Shown here: piece by piece, positions 51,491 to 60,796 of the stretch
Position numbering within the stretch: the stretch's first letter is position 1
How the letters are laid out: each line of letters begins with the position of its first letter
Source of the DNA: Chloroflexota bacterium
Lineage (GTDB): Bacteria; Chloroflexota; Chloroflexia; Chloroflexales; Herpetosiphonaceae
Assembly: GCA_020161265.1 (NCBI GenBank)
Contig: JAIUOC010000004.1
Span: 62,001 to 126,000 of the forward strand
Length of the DNA: 64,000 bases
Reading direction: 5' to 3'
Notes under the pieces: model-generated
Database searches by the model: none
Told to the model about the DNA's origin: nothing
What the model saw: the letters and a program-made list of their open reading frames with translations, nothing else
Translations under genes and position numbers: made by a program

Positions 51491-54097
51491 TTAGTTCTTG
51501 GTAATTGCTGGCAAGAAGACCAACGATGGGCCTTCTGGCTCGGCTTCGGCAACACAAGCCTTGACACTGACGTTATCGATCTTCCAACCATCAGGGCGGC
51601 CAACTGAATCGTCGGACGCAAGGCGGAAGCGGAACATCACGCTTTGGCCGTTGTAGGCATTCAAATCAACCACGCTCTTCAACCAATCTTGGGGGTCTCC
51701 ACACCAAGCTTGGCTACCGTTGAGTGGGTTGGTTGAAGCGGTAATTGCACCGTTATATGGGTCAGTCAACAAGGCTGAGTTTGGAATTTGGTTCCAAGCT
51801 GAGCCACCATCAGTTGAAACTTCTACCAATGCACCGTCATAACAGCCACCAGCAGTGCGATCTTCGATGGTTTGCGAGTTCCAGAATTGCAACGTTGGGG
51901 TCAAACCTTCGGTCAAACTAATTGCTGGAGTCGTAATCCATTGATCGGATACCGATGCAGGATCAACAGCCTTGATGCCATTGCCACCGTTATAGCCAAA
52001 CGCACCATAGGCCCAGGTATCACCAGTGCCGCCATGAGTCCAGCTTGGGTCGCTATCAAAGGTTTCGTTGAAGGCAACCACGGTTTCGGTGCCAATTGGA
52101 CAATCGCCTGGTGCAGCTTCGGTGGTGAAACTGAAGATGCTGCTATAGGCGCTGACCCCACAAGCATTGGCAGCGCGAACGCGCCAGTAGTGCTTGGTAT
52201 TGGTGCTCAATGGAGCGCTGGTCAAGCTGGTCAATTCGGTGGTTGCGGTATAAACCAAGTTGCTGAAGCCGGCATCGCTAGCAATTTCCAGCAAGTAGTT
52301 GGTTGCGCCAGCAGCACTTGACCAACTGAATGCAGGGGTTTCGCTAACATTGGTTGCATTGTTAGCAGGAGCCGTCAAGCTTGGGGCAGCACTTGGCACG
52401 CCGCCTGAGATGCTGAGATCCAAGTCGGCGGTGCGGCTGATCGTCGTGCTATCGCCACGGATAACCACGCTATAATCGCCTGCCATTGCTGTGCTGAGGT
52501 TGCCAAGCGTGAGTTGGCTGCTTAAGGTTGGCGAAATAACTGGATTTGGCGTAAAGCTTGCAGTTGCACCAGCAGGCAAGTTGCTTGCTGAGAGGGTTAC
52601 TGGTTCGCTAAAGCCTTGAATCCAACCGAGGTTAACGGTCGTTTGGGCTGAAACAGGCGCACAAACTGCCACGCTCGATGGGTTGACGTTCATGGTAAAG
52701 GCTGGGGTTCCACCAGTGCCATCAAGCACTAATGAACCTGAGTTGGTTGGATCAAGCCAATCTTTCAAGCGATTTGTGCTTGCGCCGCCGCCGTTCCACG
52801 AAACCGATACCCGACCATACCAGTCGGAATCATTGTTACCACAGGCAGCATAACCACCATGGAGCTGACCAACCACCCGATGGCTGGGATCGTACAATGG
52901 TGAGCCTGACGAACCACCTTCAGTTGTCCCTAGATCCCAATCGACAACGCGAATGTGCGTGCCGCCGCCGGGAGGGGTTGTGCCAAGGTAGTCGGTGGTT
53001 TGGGTCGCTTGGTTCTCGAAGCTAATGCGTTTTTCTTCAACGCCAGGGTGGTGAATCGCCACCACACTGGGGAAGTCGCCACTTTGGGCGTTCCAACCAG
53101 CCCAGAATGGTGCATATTCGGTTGGAATTGCATCATCAAGCTCAACCAAGGCAAAGTCTGATGCGGCATAGTTGGCCCGTAAAACCGCCCCCGTCATGGT
53201 GGTGTTAGGCTTGGGCAATGGCGTGCCGTTTTCAGCTGAACCAACCGTGCGACAGAGGGTTGATTCGTAGTTCCAGTAGGTTACCATCGAGGCATCATTG
53301 TCGGTATCAATGCCACAGTGGTTGGCCGTAAGGAAGTAGGGCTTTTGATCTTGGGCAGTGTTGTTGACCAACGAACCAGTACAAGTATCAATCCCTTCGA
53401 GCGTATAGGCGGCAACCGAATTGATTTCTGAGCGCCAGTCATCGCCCTCAGGACAAATCACGTCCACATTACACGAGCCAGATTTATCGACCAACAGATC
53501 GCGGGGAACCCCGAAGCCACTGAAGCCACGGTTGATTGCGCTCAAAGTCAGATCGGCTAAGCCAAACTCGCCACTATCAGCGCTGTATTCGATAATAATT
53601 TGATCGCCAGCGACGATTGGTGTCCACAATTGGCCGTGATCTTCGTTATCAGCAGCGCTGTATGGCCCAAGAATTGAGCGATAATCAGGGCTGTAGATAA
53701 ACAATTGACCACTCTTGGGCAAATTGTAGCTGGTAAAGCCTAAGTTGATCGACAAGGCCTTAGGTGCATCGATGCGTAAGCGAGCGACGGTACGATTGCC
53801 AACAATTTCGATTGAAGCCACTTGCTTGATGTCAAGCGTGGTTTGGTAATCTTTGGCAAAACGCATTGGCGAATCGCTGGGGCGCTTGGCGGCATCAGCG
53901 CGTTCTTTGGCAAGGTCAAGCTCTGGCACAGCAATCTGGGCTACTGTGTTCAAATCCTTCAAGCCTTGCGCCAATGCTAACGGACGGTCGGATGTGCTGG
54001 CTTGATTTTGCGCAGCGGTGAACGGCACCTTAGCCCCAATGACCGATAATAAAACGGTAATCGCAAGTAAGGCAAATACCCAACGGGATCGAACCAT
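51491..54097 (-). CDS. Secreted trypsin-like (S1) endopeptidase with FnIII-type and jelly-roll-like domains
   Basis: About 868 residues. A signal peptide (MVRSRWVFALLAITVLLSV) precedes a chymotrypsin-fold domain with catalytic His in TANHCG (near 260), Asp in ASDFALVELDD (near 315) and Ser in GGSSGSPL (near 398), as in lysyl endopeptidases. Then follow a beta-sandwich and FnIII-like region (APSLTAPANNATNVSET), and a MAM- or CUB-like module (FNETFDSDPSWTHGG...). The protein ends SLVFLPAITKN, resembling the terminal motif of the GH8 and the 164-residue protein. AGGAGG supports 54097 as start. Likely part of the secreted lytic enzyme set. Confidence 0.9.
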   Translation of the reverse strand: MVRSRWVFALLAITVLLSVIGAKVPFTAAQNQASTSDRPLALAQGLKDLNTVAQIAVPELDLAKERADAAKRPSDSPMRFAKDYQTTLDIKQVASIEIVGNRTVARLRIDAPKALSINLGFTSYNLPKSGQLFIYSPDYRSILGPYSAADNEDHGQLWTPIVAGDQIIIEYSADSGEFGLADLTLSAINRGFSGFGVPRDLLVDKSGSCNVDVICPEGDDWRSEINSVAAYTLEGIDTCTGSLVNNTAQDQKPYFLTANHCGIDTDNDASMVTYWNYESTLCRTVGSAENGTPLPKPNTTMTGAVLRANYAASDFALVELDDAIPTEYAPFWAGWNAQSGDFPSVVAIHHPGVEEKRISFENQATQTTDYLGTTPPGGGTHIRVVDWDLGTTEGGSSGSPLYDPSHRVVGQLHGGYAACGNNDSDWYGRVSVSWNGGGASTNRLKDWLDPTNSGSLVLDGTGGTPAFTMNVNPSSVAVCAPVSAQTTVNLGWIQGFSEPVTLSASNLPAGATASFTPNPVISPTLSSQLTLGNLSTAMAGDYSVVIRGDSTTISRTADLDLSISGGVPSAAPSLTAPANNATNVSETPAFSWSSAAGATNYLLEIASDAGFSNLVYTATTELTSLTSAPLSTNTKHYWRVRAANACGVSAYSSIFSFTTEAAPGDCPIGTETVVAFNETFDSDPSWTHGGTGDTWAYGAFGYNGGNGIKAVDPASVSDQWITTPAISLTEGLTPTLQFWNSQTIEDRTAGGCYDGALVEVSTDGGSAWNQIPNSALLTDPYNGAITASTNPLNGSQAWCGDPQDWLKSVVDLNAYNGQSVMFRFRLASDDSVGRPDGWKIDNVSVKACVAEAEPEGPSLVFLPAITKN

Positions 54098-54166
54098 GCC
54101 GTAACCTCCTGAGGCGTGTTCCACACAACATTGAGGGGAATTGGAGAGGATTTTGTGAATGAGTCT

Positions 54167-54195
54167 ACTATAAAAATAATTAGGTGATTTGTCAA
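54167..54195 (-). promoter_or_regulatory. Near-consensus promoter of the secreted protease
   Basis: On the minus strand TTGACA (54195-54190), 17-base spacer, TATAGT (54172-54167). A 14-bp perfect palindrome CTTATCGCGATAAG sits at 54212-54225, ending 17 bases upstream of the -35, a likely regulator site. Confidence 0.75.
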
Positions 54196-54211
54196 ATTTA
54201 TTAACTATTGT

Positions 54212-54225
54212 CTTATCGCGATAAG
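54212..54225. promoter_or_regulatory. 14-bp palindrome upstream of the protease promoter
   Basis: CTTATCGCGATAAG is perfectly self-complementary. Its place just upstream of the -35 suggests an activator or repressor operator. Confidence 0.45.
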
Positions 54226-54332
54226 CCGATATATTTTCGCATGGCATGAAGTAGGCGCAATGTCTGATATTAGCTAGCTAGATGGGGATTTATTATGGCG
54301 ATAGAATGATTAACTATCTGATTTAGGCGATA

Positions 54333-54380
54333 AAAAACAGCATTCTGGAAATAATGTAGTTTTGTCAGAATGCTGTTTTT
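54333..54380 (-). terminator. Rho-independent terminator of the FAH-family gene
   Basis: Perfect 15-bp arms AAAAACAGCATTCTG and CAGAATGCTGTTTTT with an 18-nt loop; on the minus strand it runs into TTTTTTATCG. It lies 8 bases after the stop. Confidence 0.85.
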
Positions 54381-54387
54381 ACAAACA

Positions 54388-55257
54388 TTAGCCTGCTACG
54401 ACAGGGTTACGAAGAATACCAATGCCCTCAACTTCGGTTTCGAGCAAATCGCCTGGGCGCAAAAATTCTTGAGGAGTACGAGCAAAACCCACGCCAGCCG
54501 GTGTGCCAGTCGCAATAATATCGCCTGGCTCAAGGGTCATGCCCTGTGAAAGCACATGAATTAATGTAGGAATATTAAAAATAAGATCGTTGGTATTGGA
54601 TTCTTGTTTGATCTCGCCGTTGACGCGCAACCGAACCACCAAATTATGCGGGTCGGTCAACTCATCGCTGGTGATGATCCACGGCCCCATTGGGCACGAG
54701 CCATCGAGCGCTTTGCCTTTGAAAAATTGCTGGTGGCGCATTTGTAAATCACGCGCCGAAACATCATTAATCACGGTATAACCCCAAACATGCTCCATGG
54801 CTTGTTCCGGGCTGATGTTTTTGCCTGCTTTGCCGATCACCACGCCCAATTCAACTTCCCAATCGATCCGTTCGGAAACTGCTGGATCAATCACTATTTC
54901 ACCAGTTGGGCTGTTGATGGCGGTTGGTGGTTTGGTGAAAAATACCGGATGCTCGGGCATTTTGACTTCTAGCCCTTTGGCTTGCAACGATTCACGGGCA
55001 TGGGCTGCATAATTGAGGCCCACACAAAACACATTTTTCAATGGGCGGGGCAAGGGAGCCAACAGTTGATCCATATTTAATTGGATGCCTGCGCGGCTTT
55101 GATAGTCGGGCAAGGCCGCCTTGATTGTGTCCAAGCCAGCATCGCCTGCTTCGATTAAGGCTTGGAGCGATTGATAGCCATCGAGCAACATCACCCGATC
55201 ACCAAGCACAATGCCTGGACGTGGCCCAACCGCAGTTTTAAGGGTTACAAATCGCAT
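54388..55257 (-). CDS. Fumarylacetoacetate hydrolase-family protein
   Basis: About 289 residues with the FAH core: VGLNYAAHARE, the metal-binding Glu pair in WEVELGVVIGKAG, NDVSARDLQ, and GTPAGVGFAR. The family covers fumarylacetoacetate hydrolase, acylpyruvases and 2-hydroxyhepta-diene-dioate isomerase/decarboxylases in aromatic catabolism. The start at 55257 (MRFVTLKT) has GGAG 6 bases upstream. Substrate unclear; it is alone in its unit. Confidence 0.88.
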   Translation of the reverse strand: MRFVTLKTAVGPRPGIVLGDRVMLLDGYQSLQALIEAGDAGLDTIKAALPDYQSRAGIQLNMDQLLAPLPRPLKNVFCVGLNYAAHARESLQAKGLEVKMPEHPVFFTKPPTAINSPTGEIVIDPAVSERIDWEVELGVVIGKAGKNISPEQAMEHVWGYTVINDVSARDLQMRHQQFFKGKALDGSCPMGPWIITSDELTDPHNLVVRLRVNGEIKQESNTNDLIFNIPTLIHVLSQGMTLEPGDIIATGTPAGVGFARTPQEFLRPGDLLETEVEGIGILRNPVVAG

Positions 55258-55351
55258 GGTATCTCCGCAACATCGCCATGATAACGTTTTCACATTATCG
55301 CTTGGCAAAAAAACTATAGTTGCATTATAACGATATTCGTTTCTGGTGATG

Positions 55352-56593
55352 CTACGGTTCAGGATTGAACTTAACGACCAGCAAGGTTAAATCGTCGATT
55401 GGTGGCGTGCCACTTTGAAAGGCGCGAACATCACCAAGGATGGCATCGGCCAACCCATGGGCAGGCAAACGGCCATAGGCTTGCACCGCTGAAATCAAAC
55501 GTTCACGGCCATAGGTATCGCCAGCAAAGTTGCGGGCATCGCACAAACCATCAGTATAGAACACCAAGGCATCACCTGGCTCCAAATCGGTGTGCATCTC
55601 CTCGAAAAAGGCTTCTTCAGTGATGCCAACTGGCATGCCGCCGCCCTCAAGCATGGTCACGCGGCCTTGTTTGGAGCGATAATGCAATGGCCAATCGTGG
55701 CCAGCCCGTACATAGGTAAAGCGCCGTCGTGCAATATCCAAATGCGAATAGACCATGGTGATTACCGCAGCATCAAGGTTCGTTGCCCGAATCAGCTGGT
55801 TGAAACGTTCGACCAAGGCCAACGGATGGCGCTGATCCATCCCCAGCAATAAACCTTTGGCCATCGCCATAACCAAAGCAGCTCCAGCACCTTTATCGCA
55901 AACATCAGCCATCACAATCGAGAGCATATGCTCGCTCAGTTGGCGCACCTCGTAGAAATCGCCGCTCATCTCATAGGCGGGAAACGTAGCAGCAGCGATC
56001 ACCACGCCATGCAGATTAGGAAAGATGGTTGGCACAAGTCGGCGCTGTAATTCGCGGCCTAACTCCAATTCACGGGCAGCGCGAGCACGGCGCAGGGCTT
56101 CGGCTTGAGCTTGCTCCAACGCGGTGTAGGCATCAGTCAGCAGCCGATTTTTATGGCGTAAATCTTCCAAGCGCCGTTCATCAGAACGCCGGACATGGGC
56201 TGCTACCCGCCGCAACATATTGTAAGCAATAGCGGGGTAGGTGTGTAATAAGGTTTCAAAGGCGGCAATCGGTATCTCTAAAACCTCACTTTGCACCACC
56301 GCAATTGCCCCAGCGGCGCGGGTTCCATCAGGCTCTAATAAACTTAGCTCGCCAAAAAATGCCCCAACCCCCAATAACCCAAGGGTCGTTTCCTCAGAAC
56401 TACCTTGCTCAAGCACCAGCCGCAAGGTTCCACTGACCACCACATAACAAGCATCGCCACGATCACGCTGGTGAAACAACCAGGCATCGGCTGGCAACGC
56501 ACGAATTCGGGCCTGACTATCGAGCATTTGCAAGCCTTCAAGCGAAAGATCAGCAAATAGTGGGACTCGACGTAGGAACTCCATTTGGGACAT
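55352..56593 (-). CDS. Cyclic nucleotide-binding domain - SpoIIE-type PP2C phosphatase
   Basis: 413 residues: an N-terminal cNMP-binding domain (about 1-130, with GELSLLEPDGTRAA of the phosphate-binding cassette), a coiled-coil linker (about 140-190), and a SpoIIE/RsbU-like PP2C domain (YEMSGDFYEV, IVMADVCDKGAGAALVMAM, PIDDLTLLVV). Such proteins dephosphorylate anti-sigma antagonists in partner-switching stress networks. The combination suggests phosphatase output controlled by cAMP-type ligand, though the ligand cannot be confirmed. AGGAGG before ATG 56593. No anti-sigma partner is nearby. Confidence 0.88.
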   Translation of the reverse strand: MSQMEFLRRVPLFADLSLEGLQMLDSQARIRALPADAWLFHQRDRGDACYVVVSGTLRLVLEQGSSEETTLGLLGVGAFFGELSLLEPDGTRAAGAIAVVQSEVLEIPIAAFETLLHTYPAIAYNMLRRVAAHVRRSDERRLEDLRHKNRLLTDAYTALEQAQAEALRRARAARELELGRELQRRLVPTIFPNLHGVVIAAATFPAYEMSGDFYEVRQLSEHMLSIVMADVCDKGAGAALVMAMAKGLLLGMDQRHPLALVERFNQLIRATNLDAAVITMVYSHLDIARRRFTYVRAGHDWPLHYRSKQGRVTMLEGGGMPVGITEEAFFEEMHTDLEPGDALVFYTDGLCDARNFAGDTYGRERLISAVQAYGRLPAHGLADAILGDVRAFQSGTPPIDDLTLLVVKFNPEP

Positions 56594-56675
56594 ACCCACC
56601 TCCTAGCAACGACCAAAATGCAGCATAGCACGCTCGCTACGCTGATGCAAGATAGGCCTAATTGCGACGATTAAG

Positions 56676-56703
56676 TTGGTATAGGCGCTGGCTGCGGTAC
56701 AAT
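56676..56703 (+). promoter_or_regulatory. Putative promoter of the M20 peptidase gene
   Basis: TTGGTA (56676-56681), 16-base spacer, TACAAT (56698-56703); the start codon is 34 bases on. Confidence 0.5.
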
Positions 56704-56736
56704 ACAGCTACGACTGCTTAGTGATGGAGGAAGCCC

Positions 56737-57867
56737 ATGCCTCGTCAGCTTTTAACCTATGTTGATGCTTGCCTACCAGATCTGCTGGATGAAATGCGTC
56801 AATGGATCGAAATTGAATCGTTTACCCGCGATATTACGGCGGTTTCTTGGATGGTCAACGTGGTTGGCGAGCGTTTGAGCAAGCTTGGTGCAAGTGTCCG
56901 CAAATATAATGGCAAGCCCCAAGCAGACCATTTATTGGCAAGTTGGCCAGGCGAGGGCGAATCATTGCTCATTGTGGGCCATGTTGATACCGTCTATCCG
57001 CCAGGCACGCTTGATCAATTTCCGTTCCGCATCGATGGCGATGTGGTGCGTGGGCCTGGAGTCAGCGATATGAAGGGCTGTATTTTGCTGACGTGCGCAG
57101 CCTTGCAAGCCTTACGCCACTTTGGCCGCTGGACGAGCCGCCCCTTGAAATTTTTAATTACCACTGATGAAGAGATTGGTAGCCCAACCTCGCGGCGCTA
57201 TATTGAAGAACAGGCTCGCGGTTGCCGCGCAGCCTTGATTATCGAATCAGCAGAAGAGGGTGGTTGGCTCAAAACCTGGCGCAAAAGCGTCAGCATGTAT
57301 GATTTAACGATTACTGGTAAGCCCTCGCATGCGGGGGTAGCCCCCGAACTTGGCATTAGCGCGATTCACGAATTAAGCTACCAAATTGGCCAGATTTTGC
57401 CTTTGGCACGGCCTGAAATTGGCACAACGATCAATATTGGTAAAATTAATGGTGGCACTGCCACCAATGTTGTAGCCGCCGAGGCACACTGCACGATTGA
57501 CGTGCGGGCATTAAAAGTTGGCGAAGCTGAGCGCGTTGATCAAGCGCTGCATCAATTAGTGCCCCATTTGGCTGGGGCAAAATTAACTTTAGAAGGTGGC
57601 GTGAATCGCCCAGCTATGGAACAAACGCCTGCCACAATGGCATTATATGCTGCTGCCGAGCAAATTGCCAATCAATTGGATTTACCGATTAAAGCTAGTG
57701 GCACTGGCGGTGGCTCGGATGGTAATTTTACTTCGGCGATCGGCGTGCCCACCCTCGATGGGCTTGGTGGCTGGGGCAGCGATTCGCATAGCTTCGATGA
57801 ATGGCTCTCGATCAGCCAATTTGCCCCACGGGCTGCCTTATTAGCACGCTTGATTGAGACATTGTAG
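56737..57867 (+). CDS. M20-family metallopeptidase (glutamate carboxypeptidase-like)
   Basis: 376 residues. The metal site is visible in GHVDTVYPPG (His and Asp), GPGVSDMKGC (Asp), TTDEEIGS (Glu pair) and IESAEEGG; a His near the end, DSHSFDEW, completes it. The dimerisation lid domain lies in the middle (GKPSHAGVAPELG). Such di-zinc enzymes remove C-terminal glutamate or hydrolyse dipeptides; substrate not evident. Monocistronic; GGAGGAAG precedes the start. Confidence 0.9.
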   Translation: MPRQLLTYVDACLPDLLDEMRQWIEIESFTRDITAVSWMVNVVGERLSKLGASVRKYNGKPQADHLLASWPGEGESLLIVGHVDTVYPPGTLDQFPFRIDGDVVRGPGVSDMKGCILLTCAALQALRHFGRWTSRPLKFLITTDEEIGSPTSRRYIEEQARGCRAALIIESAEEGGWLKTWRKSVSMYDLTITGKPSHAGVAPELGISAIHELSYQIGQILPLARPEIGTTINIGKINGGTATNVVAAEAHCTIDVRALKVGEAERVDQALHQLVPHLAGAKLTLEGGVNRPAMEQTPATMALYAAAEQIANQLDLPIKASGTGGGSDGNFTSAIGVPTLDGLGGWGSDSHSFDEWLSISQFAPRAALLARLIETL

Positions 57868-57870
57868 GCA

Positions 57871-58115
57871 TTGGGGATCGGTTGTTGGGGGCTGGGGATC
57901 GGAATGAAGGATCAGGGATCAGGGGTGAAGGGTAAGGATTAAGCTTTAGCCCAGAGGAGCAGAGAATATTTAGGATTCAGGGGTCAGCGATCAGAGGTCA
58001 GGATTGATGCTTGGGCTAGCTAATTCAACTCTGACCCCTAATCCCTGAATCCTGACCCCTCACCCATTCGCGATCTTCGCGGTTTCATCCCTCATAATTC
58101 ATCCTTACATCCTTA
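57871..58115. repeat. Dense word-repeat block
   Basis: Contains the G-rich word GGGGATCGGTTGTTGGGGG (from 57874), repeated AGGATCAGGGATCAGGGG units (57907-57930), AGCCCAGAGGAGCAGAG (57947-57965), a stretch with TCAGGGGTCAG words (57975-58005) and its inverted copies CTGACCCCTAATCCCTGA and CCTGACCCCTCACCC (58030-58065), and CATCCCTCATAATTCATCC (58086-58104). It is the densest block in the window. No ORF is supported. Confidence 0.85.
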
Positions 58116-58129
58116 ACTAGGAGTAGAGC

Positions 58130-58591
58130 ATGGCTAGCTATAGTGTGACAATTGAGTGGGAGCGCCAGGCGGCATCATTTAGCGATGGCAAGTATAGCCG
58201 CGCTCATCGTTGGATTTTTGATGGTGGCCAAATTGTACCAGGCTCGTCGTCGCCGCATGTCGTGCCATTGCCCTACTCCGACGAGCACGCGGTTGATCCT
58301 GAGGAAGCCTTCGTAGCAGCGCTATCAAGCTGTCATATGCTGTGGTTTTTATCAATTGTGGCCGAGGCTGGCTTTGTCGTCGAGCACTATCATGATCAAG
58401 CCAGCGGCAAAATGGGCAAAAATAGCACTGGCAAAATTGCCATGACCAAAGTTACGCTCCGCCCAAACATCACTTGGCTCGAGCCAGCTCCTAGCAACGA
58501 ACAAATTGAGCAATTTCATCATCAAGCCCATGAGCAATGCTTTATCGCCAACTCGGTGCTAACTCAGATCAGCATCGAGCCACAACCCTAG
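58130..58591 (+). CDS. OsmC-family peroxiredoxin-like protein
   Basis: 153 residues. The two OsmC cysteines are Cys68 (LSSCHMLWF, peroxidatic) and Cys137 (HEQCFIANSV, resolving). OsmC/Ohr proteins are homodimeric thiol peroxidases that detoxify organic hydroperoxides. Start supported by TAGGAG. Its stop overlaps the convergent gene in a palindromic CTAG. Confidence 0.9.
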   Translation: MASYSVTIEWERQAASFSDGKYSRAHRWIFDGGQIVPGSSSPHVVPLPYSDEHAVDPEEAFVAALSSCHMLWFLSIVAEAGFVVEHYHDQASGKMGKNSTGKIAMTKVTLRPNITWLEPAPSNEQIEQFHHQAHEQCFIANSVLTQISIEPQP

Positions 58592-59991
58592 CGCAACAGT
58601 TGATCAAACTCCTGAGCGGCTTCATGCAACTTGCCCTGAGGTTCGCTCAGGCTCCATTCATACCATTGTTGCCCAAACGGCTGATCAACAAACCAACATA
58701 AGGCTTGCACCTGTGGATTGCTGCTGACTTCAGCCAAGGCATTGCTAAGCCAACCTTTGGGGTAATTTTCCAGCGGCGTGCGTGCTTGCTCTGGGTGAAA
58801 TGTATTGGTGGCGGTGATATAAACCGGACGATTGGCGGTGCTGGGGTAGCGATTGATAATCGTCAGCCAATCGCGATAGACTCGAAAACCACGTTGAGCC
58901 TTGCCCGATTGCGCCAAATAGAGATCATTCAATGGCTCTTTGGCTGGGTCGGCGCTCCGCTCAGGCCAACCAGCTGTACTCAATGCAAAGCCATCGGGGG
59001 CAACATTAATTTGCTGTTGATGCTTGCTCCGAATCGTTTGATCAAGCAAGACCAACAAACTATTAAAATAATTAAGCCATGGCTGATTCAGCGGATCGGC
59101 CCAAGCACCATCAGCCTCGTTGCTCCAAGGGCGCACTGGCCCAACCAACAGCTGCAATTGAGGATTCAAGCCACGCATGGTCTCAATCACATTATCGTGG
59201 CGTTCGATTGCAACGCCATACCCAACTAAGATTCGGGCAACCCAAGCAGGAGTTAGCGGTTCTTGGCTGAGGCTATTTTCACTAAGGCTATTGTAGCCAT
59301 TACCAATGCTATAGCCGTAGACTGCCTGCAAGCGTTGATCGTGGGCCAAGCGCTGGCAAAACCGTAAAAAGATCGCCAAGGCCGTTTCATCATTATTTGG
59401 CGGCAAACTTTGGCCTTGATCATAGGCAACGCGGATAATCACTCGCAAGCCAGCCTTATGCGCCGCCGCCACCCGCGAAGCCAAAGCATCAACACTCCAT
59501 TGGCTCTCATCGGCTCGCAGCGCATACGCCAACTCCACCGACCACGCCGCCCGCCCATGCCAATCGCGCTCAGGGTTGGCAAACATTGCCCCAAGCAGGC
59601 TACTTTGGCGCGGAGTAGCGGTTGGCTCAGGCTGACCGATCATCAGACTGCCACGTTCTTGGCAACCCCGATCGCAATCGTGATAAAAGCGAATATCGGC
59701 TTGGGTTAAAGTATCGCTGGTGCTGCTCCAGCGCCATGTCCATGGCTCACTACCAGCCGCAAATTGCTGATCACGCTGTAAGCTCGTGCCATCAAGCGTC
59801 AAAGCGACATAAACCCATGGCTGATTATCGCGCACATAAATCCATTGTTGATCTTGGGCATCGCGTTCAAACCAAATTTGGGGCCAACCAGCTTGTTGGT
59901 TGGTCTGAAGTACTAAATTGCCGTCGATTGGCAAAAGCCAGTAGATGATCGAACCAAGAACGAGCAGGCTAAGCCAACGCAATTTAGTCAT
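58588..59991 (-). CDS. Secreted or membrane-anchored glycosidase-like protein
   Basis: About 467 residues with an N-terminal hydrophobic signal segment (WLSLLVLGSIIYWLLPI). The main domain shows TIM-barrel traits: HKAGLRVIIRVAYDQG, VYGYSIGNGYNSLSENSL, NPQLQLLVGPVRPW, PVYITATNTFHPEQA, QALCWFVDQPFGQQ. This pattern is typical of GH5/GH39-like glycosidases, but no certain catalytic acid pair can be assigned. Its ATG at 59991 overlaps the histidine kinase stop by 8 bases, so it belongs to the two-component operon and may be its main target or co-sensor. Confidence 0.7.
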   Translation of the reverse strand: MTKLRWLSLLVLGSIIYWLLPIDGNLVLQTNQQAGWPQIWFERDAQDQQWIYVRDNQPWVYVALTLDGTSLQRDQQFAAGSEPWTWRWSSTSDTLTQADIRFYHDCDRGCQERGSLMIGQPEPTATPRQSSLLGAMFANPERDWHGRAAWSVELAYALRADESQWSVDALASRVAAAHKAGLRVIIRVAYDQGQSLPPNNDETALAIFLRFCQRLAHDQRLQAVYGYSIGNGYNSLSENSLSQEPLTPAWVARILVGYGVAIERHDNVIETMRGLNPQLQLLVGPVRPWSNEADGAWADPLNQPWLNYFNSLLVLLDQTIRSKHQQQINVAPDGFALSTAGWPERSADPAKEPLNDLYLAQSGKAQRGFRVYRDWLTIINRYPSTANRPVYITATNTFHPEQARTPLENYPKGWLSNALAEVSSNPQVQALCWFVDQPFGQQWYEWSLSEPQGKLHEAAQEFDQLLR

Positions 59992-60796
59992 AGGGCAAGA
60001 TCCACCATATATGTGTGCCAGTTGGCGGGCTAGTGCTGCTTTCAATCTGGAGGGTACTATGATGCCGCGCCAAAATCTGTTTGACTAGGCTCAAGCCCAA
60101 GCCGCTGCCTTCGTTATCCAAGACCCCGCGATAGAGCGGCTCGGTCACATGCGGCAAATCAGCGGCAGCAATCCCAGGCCCGCTATCTTCAATGCTACAG
60201 CGTAAACCTTGCTCACTCGCCAGTACTCGCACAATCACCAGATCGCCAGCACGACAATAGCGCAAACAATTCATCAACAGATTGAGCCAGACTTGTTTTA
60301 AACGATCAGGATGCGCCAAAACTCGCTGATGGGTTGGGTCAGCCTCGAATTGCAGTTCAATTTGGGCTTCATCGGCCATCACCCACACACTGGCAATCGC
60401 TTCTTCGGCCAATAACGCCACATTCACCGGAACCAAGGGCAATTCATCGCTTAATTCCAAACGGTGCAATTCCAACAAATCGCGCACCAAACGAGCCATG
60501 CGTTGAGCTTCGCGCTCCAAGGTGATCAACGAATGTTCGCGCACGGCTGGCTCGCTTTGTTGGTTGTGCACAATTGCGGTATGCGCTAAAAGTGCAGTTA
60601 ACGGTGTGCGCAATTCATGCGAAAGTGTGCCAATAAAGGCGCGATGCTGTGCAATTTGTTGGCGTAATAATGGATCGGCGCTATGTTGGATAATTGGGCG
60701 TTTGCCACGCTGACCAAGCCACCAAGCAAAGCTGGCAACCAGCCACAGCAGCAATAAGCTTCCAAAAAGCAACGATTTGAGCGGTAGAACAATCAT
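59984..60796 (-). CDS. Sensor histidine kinase
   Basis: 270 residues. One N-terminal transmembrane helix (9-27), HisKA box with His in GTLSHELRTP (near 60), and HATPase with LMNCLRYC, IEDSGPGI and GSGLGLSLV. There is no extracellular sensor loop, so it may sense through its membrane helix or a partner protein. It overlaps the response regulator stop by 4 bases (ATGA). Confidence 0.92.
   Translation of the reverse strand: MIVLPLKSLLFGSLLLLWLVASFAWWLGQRGKRPIIQHSADPLLRQQIAQHRAFIGTLSHELRTPLTALLAHTAIVHNQQSEPAVREHSLITLEREAQRMARLVRDLLELHRLELSDELPLVPVNVALLAEEAIASVWVMADEAQIELQFEADPTHQRVLAHPDRLKQVWLNLLMNCLRYCRAGDLVIVRVLASEQGLRCSIEDSGPGIAAADLPHVTEPLYRGVLDNEGSGLGLSLVKQILARHHSTLQIESSTSPPTGTHIWWILPYD

Noticed and set aside
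57868-58118. CRISPR array
   Set aside because: The repeats are words of varying length without constant spacing or spacers, and no cas gene is near.
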